A model generated the notes under the pieces. That model saw only the letters and a list, made by a program, of their open reading frames with translations, ran no database searches and was not told the DNA's origin. The position numbers and the translations under genes are program-made. From NCBI GenBank assembly GCA_028752905.1, contig JAQNBH010000004.1:50446771-50510770 (forward strand): a stretch of 64,000 nucleotides of DNA. Reading direction: 5' to 3'. The DNA is from Cladorhizidae sp. MBARI D1340-BT2 (lineage: Eukaryota > Porifera > Demospongiae > Poecilosclerida > Cladorhizidae). The first letter of the stretch is position 1. Every line of letters begins with the position of its first letter. Positions 7,485 through 23,200 of the stretch are shown one piece after another.

Positions 7485-9221
7485 CGTAAATATCAATATC
7501 ATCTAATCACCTTTCCATGTGCATATACACTGTCCTATAGACGACTTAAATATCAATATCATCTAATCACCTTTCCCATGTGCATATATATACACTGTCC
7601 TATAGATGACTTAAATATCAATATCATCTAATCACCTTTCCCATGTGCATATATATACACTGTCCTATAGATGACTTAAATATCAATATCATCTAATCAC
7701 CTTTCCATGTGCATATACACTGTCCTATAGACAACTTAATTATCAATATCATCTAATCACCTTTCCCATGTGCATATACACTGTCCTATAGATGACTTAA
7801 ATATCAATATCATCTAATCACCTTTCCATGTGCATATACACTGTCCTATAGATAACTTAAATATCAATATCATTAAATCACCTTTACCATTTGCATATAT
7901 ATACACTGTCCTCCTATAGATGACCAATATCATCTAATCACCTTTCCATGTGCATATACACTGTCCTATAGACAACTTAAATATCAATATCATCTAATCA
8001 CCTTTCCATGTGCATATACACTGTCCTATAGACAACTTAAATATCAATATCATCTAATCACTTTTCCATGTGCATATACACTGTCCTATAGACGACTTAA
8101 ATATCAATATCATCTAATCACCTTTCCCATATGCATATACACTGTCGTATAGATGACTTAAATATCAATATCATCTAATCGCCTTTCTCATGTGCATATA
8201 CACTGTCCTATAGATGACTTAAATATCAATATCATCTAATCACCTTTCCATGTGCATATACACTGTCCTATAGATAAATTAAATATCAATATCATTAAAT
8301 CACCTTTACCATGTGCATATATATACACTGTCCTATAGATGACCAATATCATCTAATCACCATTCCTATGTGCATATATATACACTGTCCTATAGACTAC
8401 TTAAATAGCAATATAATCTAATCACCTTTCCAATGCGCATATATATACACTTTCCTATAGATGACTTAAATATCAATATCATCTAATTACGTTTCCTATG
8501 TGGATATACACTGTCCTATAGATGACTTAAATATCAATATCATCTAATCACCTTTCCCATGTGCATATACACTGTCCTATAGATGACTTAAATATCAATA
8601 TCATCTAATCACCTTTCCATGTGCATATACACTGTCCTATAGACGACTTAAATATCAATATCATCTAATCACCTTTCCCATGTATATATATACACTGTCC
8701 TATAGATGACTTAAATATCAATATCATCTAATCACCTTTCCATGTGTATAAATACACTGTGCTATAGATGACTTAAATATCAATATCATCTAATCACCTT
8801 TCAATGTGCATATACACTGTCCTATAGATGACTTAAATATCTAATCACCTTTCCCATGTGCATATATATATACTGTCCTATAGATGACCAATATCATCTA
8901 ATCACCTTTCCCATGTGCATACATATACACTGTCCTATAGACGACTTAAATATCAATATCATCTAATCACCTTTCCCATGTGCATATACACTGTCCTATA
9001 GATGACTTAAATATCAATATCATCTAATCACCTTTCCCATGTGCATATATATACACTGTCCTATAGATGACTTAAATATCAATATCATCAAATCACCTTT
9101 CCATGTGCATATACACTGTCCTATAGACAACTTAATTATCAATATCATCTAATCACCTTTCCCATGTGCATATACACTGTCCTATAGATGACTTAAATAT
9201 CAATATCATCTAATCACCTTT

Positions 9222-9265
9222 CCATGTACATATACACTGTCCTATAGACAACGTAAATATCAATA
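9222..9265 (+). other. Empty target-site paralogue of the DNA transposon
   Basis: This monomer subtype (CCATGTACATATACAC, then TAGACAACGTAAATATC) matches the two halves flanking the transposon at 3902-3932 and 7482-7495. The preceding monomers, including the TTAATTATC subtype, are also in the same order as at 3800-3900. It therefore shows the site before insertion, with CAA present once. Similar empty sites occur near 20390-20420 and 27500-27535. Confidence 0.8.
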
Positions 9266-9939
9266 TCATCTAATCACCTTTCCAAGTGCATATACACTGT
9301 CCTATAGATGACTTAAATATCTAATCACCTTTCTCATGTGCATATATATACACTGTCCTATAGATGACCAATATCATCTAATCACCTTTCCCATGTGCAT
9401 ACATATACACTGTCCTATAGTCCACTTAAATATCAATATCATCTAATCACCTATCCATGTGCATATACACATCTAATCACCTTTCCCATGTGCATATACA
9501 CTCCTATAGATGACTTAAATATCAATATCATCTAATCACCTTTCCCACGTGCATATACACTGTCCTATAGACAACTTAAATATCAATATCATCTAATCAC
9601 TTTTCCATGTGCATATACACTGTCCTATAGACGACTTAAATATCAATATCATCTAATCACCTTTCCCATATGCATATACACTGTCGTATAGATGACTTAA
9701 ATATCAATATCATCTAATCGCCTTTCTCATGTGCATATACACTGTCCTATAGATGACTTAAATATCAATATCATCTAATCACCTTTCCATGTGCATATAC
9801 GCTGTCCTATAGATGACTTAAATATCAATATCATCTAATCACCTTTCCCATGTGCATATACACTGTCCTATAGATGACTTAAATATCAATATCATCTAAT
9901 CACCTTTCCATGTGCATATACACTGTCCTATAGACGACT

Positions 9940-12900
9940 TAAATATCAATATCATCTAATCACCTTTCCCACGTGCATATACACTGTCCTATAGACGACT
10001 TAAATATCAATATCATCTAATCACCTTTCCCATGTGCATATACACTGTCCTATAGATGACTTAAATATCAATATCATCTAATCACCTTTCCCATGTGCAT
10101 ATACACTGTCCTATAGATGACTTAAATATCAATATCATCTAATCACCTTTCCATGTGCATATACACTGTCCTATAGACGACTTAAATATCAATATCATCT
10201 AATCACCTTTCCCACGTGCATATACACTGTCCTATAGACAACTTAAATATCAATATCATCTAATCACCTTTCCCATATGCATATACACTGTCGTATAGAT
10301 GACTTAAATATCAATATCATCTAATCGCCTTTCTCATGTGCATATACACTGTCCTATAGATGACTTAAATATCAATATCATCTAATCACCTTTCCCATGC
10401 GCATATATATACACTTTCCTATAGATGACTTAAATATCAATATCATCTAATCACGTTTCCTATGTGGATATACACTGTCCTATAGACAACGTAAATATCA
10501 ATATCATCTAATCACCTTTCCCATGTGCATATACACTGTCGTATAGATGACTTAAATATCAATATCATCTAATCGCCTTTCCCATGTGCATATACACTGT
10601 CCTATAGATGACTTAAATATCAATATCATCTAATCACCTATCCCATGTGCAAATACACTTTCCTATAGATGACTTAAATATCAATATCATCTAATCACCT
10701 TTCCATGTGCATATACACTGTCCTATAGATGACTTAAATATCAATATCATCTAATCACCTATCCCATGTGCAAATACACTTTCCTACAGATGACTTAAAT
10801 ATCAATATCATCTAATCACCTTTCCATGTGCATATACACTGTCCTATAGATGACTTAAATATCTAATCACCTTTCCCATGTGCCTACATATACACTGTCC
10901 TATAGACGACTTAAATATCAATATCATCTAATCACCTTTCCCATGTGCATATACACTGTCCAATAGATGACTTAAATATCAATATCATCTAATCACCTTT
11001 CCCATGTGCATATATATACACTGTCCTATAGATGACTTAAATATCAATTTCATCTAATCACCTTTCCATGTGCATATACACTGTCCTATAGACAACTTAA
11101 TTATCAATATCATTAAATCACCTTTACCATTTGCATATATATACACTGTCCTATAGATGACCAATATCATCTAATCACCTTTCCTATGTGCATATATATA
11201 CACTATCCTATAGACGACTTAAATATCAATATCATCTAATCACTTTTCCATGTGCATATACACTGTCCTATAGACGACTTAAATATCAATAACATCTAAT
11301 CACCTTTCCATGTGCATATACACTGTGCTATAGATGACTTATATATCAATATCATCTAATCACTTTTCTATGTGCATATACACTGTCCTATAGACGACTT
11401 AAATATCAATATCAATCACCTTTCCCATATGCATATACACTGTCGTATAGATGACTTAAATATCAATATCATCTAATCGCCTTTCTCATGAGCATATACA
11501 CTGTCCTATAGATGACTTAAATATCAATATCATCTAATCACCTTTCCATGTGCATATACACTGTCCTATAGATAACTTAAATATCAATATCATTAAATCA
11601 CCTTTCCCATGTGCATATATATACACTGTCCTATAGATGACCAATATCATCTAATCACCTTTCCTATGTGCATATACACTGTCCTATAGACTATTTATAT
11701 AGCAATATCATCTAATCACCTTTCCCATGTGCATATACACTGTCGTATAGATGACTTAAATATCAATATCATCTAATCACCTTTCCCATTTGCATATACA
11801 CTGTCCTATAGATGACTTAAATATCAATATCATCTAATCACCTTTCCATGTGCATATACACTGTCCTATAGACGACTTAAATATCAATATCATCTAATCA
11901 CCTTTCCCATGTATATATATACACAGTCCTATAGATGACTTAAATATCAATATCATCTAATCACCTTTCCATGTGTATATACACTGTGCTATAGATGACT
12001 TAAATATCAATATCATCTAATCACCTTTCCATGTGCATATACACTGTCCTATAGATGACTTAAATATCTAATCACCTTTCCCATGTGCATATATATACAC
12101 TGTCCTATAGATGACCAATATCATCTAATCACCTTTCCCATGTGCATACATATACACTGTCCTATAGACGACTTAAATATCAATATCATCTAATCACCTT
12201 TCCCATGTGCATATACACTGTCCTATAGATGACTTAAATATCAATATCATCTAATCACCTTTCCCATGTGCATATATATACACTGTCCTATAGATGACTT
12301 AAATATCAATATCATCTAATCACCTTTCCCACGTGCATATACACTGTCCTATAGACAACTTAAATATCAATATCATCTAATCACTTTTCCATGTACATAT
12401 ACACTGTCCTATAGACAACGTAAATATCAATATCATCTAATCACCTTTCCATGTGCGTATACACTGTCCTATAGACGACATAAATATCAATATCATCTAA
12501 TCACCTTTCCCATGTATATATATACACTGTCCTATAGATGACTTAAATATCAATATCATCTAATCACCTTTCTATGTGCATATACACTGTCCTATAGATA
12601 ACTTAAATATCAATATCATTAAATCACCTTTCCCATGTGCATATATATACACTATCCTATAGACGACTTAAATAGCAATATAATATAATCACCTTTCCCA
12701 TGCGCATATATATACACTTTCCTATAGATGACTTAAATATCAATATCATCTAATCACGTTTCCTATGTGGATATACACTGTCCTATAGATGACTTAAATA
12801 TCAATATCATCTAATCACCTTTCCATGTGCTTATACACTGTCCTATAGACAACTTAATTATCAATATCATCTAATCACCTTTCCCATGTGCATATACACT

Positions 12901-13584
12901 GTCCTATAGACAACTTAAATATCAATATCATCTAATCACTTTTCCATGTGCATATACACTGTCCTATAGACGACTTAAATATCAATATCATCTAATCACC
13001 TTTCCCATATGCATATACACTGTCGTATAGATGACTTAAATATCAATATCATCTAATCGCCTTTCTCATGTGCATATACACTGAGATGACTTAAATATCA
13101 ATATCATCTAATCACCTTTCCATGTGCATATACACTGTCCTATAGATAACTTAAATATCAATATCATTAAATCACCTTTCCCATGTGCATATATATATAC
13201 TGTCCTATAGACTACTTAAATAGCAATATAATCTAATCACCTTTCCAATGCGCATATATATACACTTTCCTATAGATGACTTAAATATCAATATCATCTA
13301 ATTACGTTTCCTATGTGGATATACACTGTCCTATGACTTAAATATCAATATCATCGAATCACCTTTCCCATGTGCATATACACTGTCCTATAGATGACTT
13401 AAATATCAATATCCTCTAATCACCTTTCCATGTGCATATACACTTTCCTATAGACGACTTAAATATCAATATCATCTAATCACCTTTCCCATGTATATAT
13501 ATACACTGTCCTATAGATGACTTAAATATCAATATCATCTAATCACCTTTCCATGTGTATAAATACACTGTGCTATAGATGACT
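9940..13584 (+). repeat. 3645 bp higher-order block A, copy 1
   Basis: About 60 monomers repeated in the same order at +3645. Landmarks: CCCACGTGC with GACGAC (9971 and 13616) and the GTGCCTACAT variant (10881 and 14526). The left limit lies between 9936 and 9970, where sequence upstream changes from GACGAC to GATGAC context. Confidence 0.9.
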
Positions 13585-16500
13585 TAAATATCAATATCAT
13601 CTAATCACCTTTCCCACGTGCATATACACTGTCCTATAGACGACTTAAATATCAATATCATCTAATCACCTTTCCCATGTGCATATACACTGTCCTATAG
13701 ATGACTTAAATATCAATATCATCTAATCACCTTTCCCATGTGCATATACACTGTCCTATAGATGACTTAAATATCAATATCATCTAATCACCTTTCCATG
13801 TGCATATACACTGTCCTATAGACGACTTAAATATCAATATCATCTAATCACCTTTCCCACGTGCATATACACTGTCCTATAGACAACTTAAATATCAATA
13901 TCATCTAATCACCTTTCCCATATGCATATACACTGTCGTATAGATGACTTAAATATCAATATCATCTAATCGCCTTTCTCATGTGCATATACACTGTCCT
14001 ATAGATGACTTAAATATCAATATCATCTAATCACCTTTCCCATGCGCATATATATACACTTTCCTATAGATGACTTAAATATCAATATCATCTAATCACG
14101 TTTCCTATGTGGATATACACTGTCCTATAGACAACGTAAATATCAATATCATCTAATCACCTTTCCCATGTGCATATACACTGTCGTATAGATGACTTAA
14201 ATATCAATATCATCTAATCGCCTTTCCCATGTGCATATACACTGTCCTATAGATGACTTAAATATCAATATCATCTAATCACCTATCCCATGTGCAAATA
14301 CACTTTCCTATAGATGACTTAAATATCAATATCATCTAATCACCTTTCCATGTGCATATACACTGTCCTATAGATGACTTAAATATCAATATCATCTAAT
14401 CACCTATCCCATGTGCAAATACACTTTCCTACAGATGACTTAAATATCAATATCATCTAATCACCTTTCCATGTGCATATACACTGTCCTATAGATGACT
14501 TAAATATCTAATCACCTTTCCCATGTGCCTACATATACACTGTCCTATAGACGACTTAAATATCAATATCATCTAATCACCTTTCCCATGTGCATATACA
14601 CTGTCCAATAGATGACTTAAATATCAATATCATCTAATCACCTTTCCCATGTGCATATATATACACTGTCCTATAGATGACTTAAATATCAATTTCATCT
14701 AATCACCTTTCCATGTGCATATACACTGTCCTATAGACAACTTAATTATCAATATCATTAAATCACCTTTACCATTTGCATATATATACACTGTCCTATA
14801 GATGACCAATATCATCTAATCACCTTTCCTATGTGCATATATATACACTATCCTATAGACGACTTAAATATCAATATCATCTAATCACTTTTCCATGTGC
14901 ATATACACTGTCCTATAGACGACTTAAATATCAATAACATCTAATCACCTTTCCATGTGCATATACACTGTGCTATAGATGACTTATATATCAATATCAT
15001 CTAATCACTTTTCTATGTGCATATACACTGTCCTATAGACGACTTAAATATCAATATCAATCACCTTTCCCATATGCATATACACTGTCGTATAGATGAC
15101 TTAAATATCAATATCATCTAATCGCCTTTCTCATGAGCATATACACTGTCCTATAGATGACTTAAATATCAATATCATCTAATCACCTTTCCATGTGCAT
15201 ATACACTGTCCTATAGATAACTTAAATATCAATATCATTAAATCACCTTTCCCATGTGCATATATATACACTGTCCTATAGATGACCAATATCATCTAAT
15301 CACCTTTCCTATGTGCATATACACTGTCCTATAGACTATTTATATAGCAATATCATCTAATCACCTTTCCCATGTGCATATACACTGTCGTATAGATGAC
15401 TTAAATATCAATATCATCTAATCACCTTTCCCATTTGCATATACACTGTCCTATAGATGACTTAAATATCAATATCATCTAATCACCTTTCCATGTGCAT
15501 ATACACTGTCCTATAGACGACTTAAATATCAATATCATCTAATCACCTTTCCCATGTATATATATACACAGTCCTATAGATGACTTAAATATCAATATCA
15601 TCTAATCACCTTTCCATGTGTATATACACTGTGCTATAGATGACTTAAATATCAATATCATCTAATCACCTTTCCATGTGCATATACACTGTCCTATAGA
15701 TGACTTAAATATCTAATCACCTTTCCCATGTGCATATATATACACTGTCCTATAGATGACCAATATCATCTAATCACCTTTCCCATGTGCATACATATAC
15801 ACTGTCCTATAGACGACTTAAATATCAATATCATCTAATCACCTTTCCCATGTGCATATACACTGTCCTATAGATGACTTAAATATCAATATCATCTAAT
15901 CACCTTTCCCATGTGCATATATATACACTGTCCTATAGATGACTTAAATATCAATATCATCTAATCACCTTTCCCACGTGCATATACACTGTCCTATAGA
16001 CAACTTAAATATCAATATCATCTAATCACTTTTCCATGTACATATACACTGTCCTATAGACAACGTAAATATCAATATCATCTAATCACCTTTCCATGTG
16101 CGTATACACTGTCCTATAGACGACATAAATATCAATATCATCTAATCACCTTTCCCATGTATATATATACACTGTCCTATAGATGACTTAAATATCAATA
16201 TCATCTAATCACCTTTCTATGTGCATATACACTGTCCTATAGATAACTTAAATATCAATATCATTAAATCACCTTTCCCATGTGCATATATATACACTAT
16301 CCTATAGACGACTTAAATAGCAATATAATATAATCACCTTTCCCATGCGCATATATATACACTTTCCTATAGATGACTTAAATATCAATATCATCTAATC
16401 ACGTTTCCTATGTGGATATACACTGTCCTATAGATGACTTAAATATCAATATCATCTAATCACCTTTCCATGTGCTTATACACTGTCCTATAGACAACTT

Positions 16501-17229
16501 AATTATCAATATCATCTAATCACCTTTCCCATGTGCATATACACTGTCCTATAGACAACTTAAATATCAATATCATCTAATCACTTTTCCATGTGCATAT
16601 ACACTGTCCTATAGACGACTTAAATATCAATATCATCTAATCACCTTTCCCATATGCATATACACTGTCGTATAGATGACTTAAATATCAATATCATCTA
16701 ATCGCCTTTCTCATGTGCATATACACTGAGATGACTTAAATATCAATATCATCTAATCACCTTTCCATGTGCATATACACTGTCCTATAGATAACTTAAA
16801 TATCAATATCATTAAATCACCTTTCCCATGTGCATATATATATACTGTCCTATAGACTACTTAAATAGCAATATAATCTAATCACCTTTCCAATGCGCAT
16901 ATATATACACTTTCCTATAGATGACTTAAATATCAATATCATCTAATTACGTTTCCTATGTGGATATACACTGTCCTATGACTTAAATATCAATATCATC
17001 GAATCACCTTTCCCATGTGCATATACACTGTCCTATAGATGACTTAAATATCAATATCCTCTAATCACCTTTCCATGTGCATATACACTTTCCTATAGAC
17101 GACTTAAATATCAATATCATCTAATCACCTTTCCCATGTATATATATACACTGTCCTATAGATGACTTAAATATCAATATCATCTAATCACCTTTCCATG
17201 TGTATAAATACACTGTGCTATAGATGACT
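13585..17229 (+). repeat. 3645 bp higher-order block A, copy 2
   Basis: Tandem copy of block A, nearly identical by eye, including rare variants such as CACTGAGATGAC (13081 and 16726) and CTGTCCTATGACTT (13327 and 16972). It ends near 17230, where a different monomer order begins with the unusual GTGCATTGTCC deletion near 17315. Confidence 0.9.
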
Positions 17230-20200
17230 TAAATATCAATATCATCTAATCACCTTTCCATGTGCATATACACTGTCCTATAGATGACTTAAATATCTAA
17301 TCACCTTTCCCATGTGCATTGTCCTATAGATGACCAATATCATCTAATCACCTTTCCCATGTGCATACATATACACTGTCCTATAGACGACTTAAATATC
17401 AATATCATCTAATCACCTTTCCCATGTGCATAAACACTGTCCTATAGTTGACTTAAATATCAATATCATCTAATCACCTTTCCCATGTGCATATATATAC
17501 ACTGTCCTATAGATGACTTAAATATCAATATCATCTAATCACCTTTCCATGTGCATATACACTGTCCTATAGACAACGTAAATATCAATATCATCTAATC
17601 ACCTTTCCATGTGCATATACACTGTCCTATAGATGACTTAAATATCTAATCACCTTTCTCATGTGCATATATATACACTGTCCTATAGATGACCAATATC
17701 ATCTAATCACCTTTCCCATGTGCATACATATACACTGTCCTATAGACCACTTAAATATCAATATCATCTAATCACCTATCCCATGTGAATATACACTGTC
17801 CTATATATGACTTAAATATCAATATCATCTAATCACCTTTCCCATGTGCATATATATAGACTGTCCTATAGATGACTTAAATATCAATATCATCTAATCA
17901 CCTTTCCATGTTCATATACACTGTCCTATAGACGACTTAAATATCAATAACATCTAATCACCTTTCCCATGTGCATATACACTCCTATAGATGACTTAAA
18001 TATCAATATCATCTAATCACCTTTCCCACGTGCATATACACTGTCCTATAGACAACTTAAATATCAATATCATCTAATCACTTTTCCATGTGCATATACA
18101 CTGTCCTATAGACGACTTAAATATCAATATCATCTAATCACCTTTCCCATATGCATATACACTGTCGTATAGATGACTTAAATATCAATATCATCTAATC
18201 GCCTTTCTCATGTGCATATACACTGTCCTATAGATGACTTAAATATCAATATCATCTAATCACCTTTCCATGTGCATATACACTGTCCTATAGATAACTT
18301 AAATATCAATATCATTAAATCACCTTTCCATGTGCATATACACTGTCCTATAGACTACTTATATAGCAATATCATCTAATCACCTTTCCCATGTGCATAT
18401 ACACTGTCGTATAGATGACTTAAATATCAATATCATCTAATCACCTTTCCCATGTGCATATACACTGTCCTATAGATGACTTAAATATCAATATCATCTA
18501 ATCACCTTTCCATGTGCATATACACTGTCCTATAGACGACTTAAATATCAATATCATCTAATCACCTTTCCATGTGTATATACACTGTGCTATAGATGAC
18601 TTAAATATCAATATCATCTAATCACCTTTCCATGTGCATATACACTGTCCTATAGCTGACTTTAATATCAATATCATCTAATCACCTTTCCCATTTGCAT
18701 ATATATACACTGTCCCATAGATGACCAATATCATCTAATCACCTTTCGTATGTACATATATATACACTGTCCTATAGACGACTTAAATATCAATATCATC
18801 TAATCACCTTTCCCATGTGCATATACACTGTCCTATAGATGACTTAAATATCAATATCATCTAATCACCTTTCCATGTGCATATACACTGTCCTATAGAT
18901 AACTTAAATATCAATATCATTAAATCACCTTTACCATTTGCATATATATACACTGTCCTATAGATGACCAATATCATCTAATCACCTTTCCATGTGCATA
19001 TACACTGTCCTATAGACAACTTAAATATCAATATCATCTAATCACCTTTCCATGTGCATATACACTGTCCTATAGATAACTTAAATATCAATATCATTAA
19101 ATCACCTTTACCATTTGCATATATATACACTGTCCTATAGATGACCAATATCATCTAATCACCTTTCCCATGTACATATACACTGTCCTATAGACAACTT
19201 AAATATCAATATCATCTAATCACCTTTCCATGTGCATATACACTGTCCTATAGACAACTTAAATATCAATATCATCTAATCACTTTTCCATGTGCATATA
19301 CACTGTCCTATAGACGACTTAAATATCAATATCATCTAATCACCTTTCCCATATGCATATACACTGTCGTATAGATGACTTAAATATCAATATCATCTAA
19401 TCGCCTTTCTCATGTGCATATACACTGTCCTATAGATGACTTAAATATCAATATCATCTAATCACCTTTCCATGTGCATATACACTGTCCTATAGATAAA
19501 TTAAATATCAATATCATTAAATCACCTTTACCATGTGCATATATATATACACTGTCCTATAGATGACCAATATCATTTAATCTCCTTTCCTATGTGCATA
19601 TATATACACTGTCCTATAGACTACTTAAATAGCAATATAATCTAATCACCTTTCCAATGCGCATATATATACACTTTCCTATAGATGACTTAAATATCAA
19701 TATCATCTAATTACGTTTCCTATGTGGATATACACTGTCCTATAGATGACTTAAATATCAATATCATCTAATCACCTTTCCATGTGCATATACACTGTCC
19801 TATAGACGACTTAAATATCAATATCATCTAATCACCTTTCCCATGTATATATATACACTGTCCTATAGATGACTTAAATATCAATATCATCTAATCACCT
19901 TTCCATGTGTATAAATACACTGTGCTATAGATGACTTAAATATCAATATCATCTAATCACCTTTCAATGTGCATATACACTGTCCTATAGATGACTTAAA
20001 TATCTAATCACCTTTCCCATGTGCATATATATATACTGTCCTATAGATGACCAATATCATCTAATCACCTTTCCCATGTGCATACATATACACTGTCCTA
20101 TAGACGACTTAAATATCAATATCATCTAATCACCTTTCCCATGTGCATATACACTGTCCTATAGATGACTTAAATATCAATATCATCTAATCACCTTTCC

Positions 20201-23200
20201 CATGTGCATATATATACACTGTCCTATAGATGACTTAAATATCAATATCATCAAATCACCTTTCCATGTGCATATACACTGTCCTATAGACAACTTAATT
20301 ATCAATATCATCTAATCACCTTTCCCATGTGCATATACACTGTCCTATAGATGACTTAAATATCAATATCATCTAATCACCTTTCCATGTACATATACAC
20401 TGTCCTATAGACAACGTAAATATCAATATCATCTAATCACCTTTCCAAGTGCATATACACTGTCCTATAGATGACTTAAATATCTAATCACCTTTCTCAT
20501 GTGCATATATATACACTGTCCTATAGATGACCAATATCATCTAATCACCTTTCCCATGTGCATACATATACACTGTCCTATAGTCCACTTAAATATCAAT
20601 ATCATCTAATCACCTATCCATGTGCATATACACATCTAATCACCTTTCCCATGTGCATATACACTCCTATAGATGACTTAAATATCAATATCATCTAATC
20701 ACCTTTCCCACGTGCATATACACTGTCCTATAGACAACTTAAATATCAATATCATCTAATCACTTTTCCATGTGCATATACACTGTCGTATAGATGACTT
20801 AAATATCAATATCATCTAATCGCCTTTCTCATGTGCATATACACTGTCCTATAGATGACTTAAATATCAATATCATCTAATCACCTTTCCATGTGCATAT
20901 ACGCTGTCCTATAGATGACTTAAATATCAATATCATCTAATCACCTTTCCCATGTGCATATACACTGTCCTATAGATGACTTAAATATCAATATCATCTA
21001 ATCACCTTTCCATGTGCATATACACTGTCCTATAGACGACTTAAATATCAATATCATCTAATCACCTTTCCCACGTGCATATACACTGTCCTATAGACGA
21101 CTTAAATATCAATATCATCTAATCACCTTTCCCATGTGCATATACACTGTCCTATAGATGACTTAAATATCAATATCATCTAATCACCTTTCCCATGTGC
21201 ATATACACTGTCCTATAGATGACTTAAATATCAATATCATCTAATCACCTTTCCATGTGCATATACACTGTCCTATAGACGACTTAAATATCAATATCAT
21301 CTAATCACCTTTCCCACGTGCATATACACTGTCCTATAGACAACTTAAATATCAATATCATCTAATCACCTATCCATGTGCATATACATTGTCCTATAGA
21401 CGACTTAAATATCAATATCATCTAATCACCTTTCCCATATGCATATACACTGTCGTATAGATGACTTAAATATCAATATCATCTAATCGCCTTTCTCATG
21501 TGCATATACACTGTCCTATAGATGACTTAAATATCAATATCATCTAATCACCTTTCCCATGCGTATATATATACACTTTCCTATAGATGACTTAAATATC
21601 AATATCATCTAATCACGTTTCCTATGTGGATATACACTGTCCTATAGACAACGTAAATATCAATATCATCTAATCACCTTTCCCATGTGCATATACACTG
21701 TCGTATAGATGACTTAAATATCAATATCATCTAATCGCCTTTCCCATGTGCATATACACTGTCCTATAGATGACTTAAATATCAATATCATCTAATCACC
21801 TATCCCATGTGCAAATACACTTTCCTATAGATGACTTAAATATCAATATCATCTAATCACCTTTCCATGTGCATATACACTGTCCTATAGATGACTTAAA
21901 TATCAATATCATCTAATCACCTATCCCATGTGCAAATACACTTTCCTATAGATGACTTAAATATCAATATCATCTAATCACCTTTCCCATGTGCATATAC
22001 ACTGTCCTTTAGATGACTTAAATATCAATATCATCTAATCACCTTTCCATGTGCATATACACTGTCCTATAGATGACTTAAATATCTAATCACCTTTCCC
22101 ATGTGCCTACATATACACTGTCCTATAGACGACTTAAATATCAATATCATCTAATCACCTTTCCCATGTGCATATACACTGTCCAATAGATGACTTAAAT
22201 ATCAATATCATCTAATCACCTTTCCCATGTGCATATATATACACTGTCCTATAGATGACTTAAATATCAATATCATCTAATCACCTTTCCATGTGCATAT
22301 ACACTGTCCTATAGACAACTTAATTATCAATATCATTAAATCACCTTTACCATTTGCATATATATACACTGTCCTATAGATGACCAATATCATCTAATCA
22401 CCTTTCCTATGTGCATATATATACACTATCCTATAGACGACTTAAATATCAATATCATCTAATCACTTTTCCATGTGCATATACACTGTCCTATAGACGA
22501 CTTAAATATCAATAACATCTAATCACCTTTCCATGTGCATATACACTGTGCTATAGATGACTTATATATCAATATCATCTAATCACTTTTCTATGTGCAT
22601 ATACACTGTCCTATAGACGACTTAAATATCAATATCAATCACCTTTCCCATATGCATATACACTGTCGTATAGATGACTTAAATATCAATATCATCTAAT
22701 CGCCTTTCTCATGAGCATATACACTGTCCTATAGATGACTTAAATATCAATATCATCTAATCACCTTTCCATGTGCATATACACTGTCCTATAGATAACT
22801 TAAATATCAATATCATTAAATCACCTTTCCCATGTGCATATATATACACTGTCCTATAGATGACCAATATCATCTAATCACCTTTCCTATGTGCATATAT
22901 ATCCACTGTCCTATAGACTACTTAAATAGCAATATAATCTAATCACCTTTCCATGTACATATACACTGTCCTATAGACAACGTAAATATCAATATCATCC
23001 AATCACCTTTCCCATGTATATATATACACAGTCCTATAGATGACTTAAATATCAATATCATCTAATCACCTTTCCATGTGTATATACACTGTGCTATAGA
23101 TGACTTAAATATCAATATCATCTAATCACCTTTCCATGTGCATATACACTGTCCTATAGATGACTTAAATATCTAATCACCTTTCCCATGTGCATATATA

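Noticed and set aside
7298..7489. Plus-strand frame of 63 codons at the right transposon end
   Set aside because: Mirror of the left-end frame in the terminal inverted repeat; ends in satellite.
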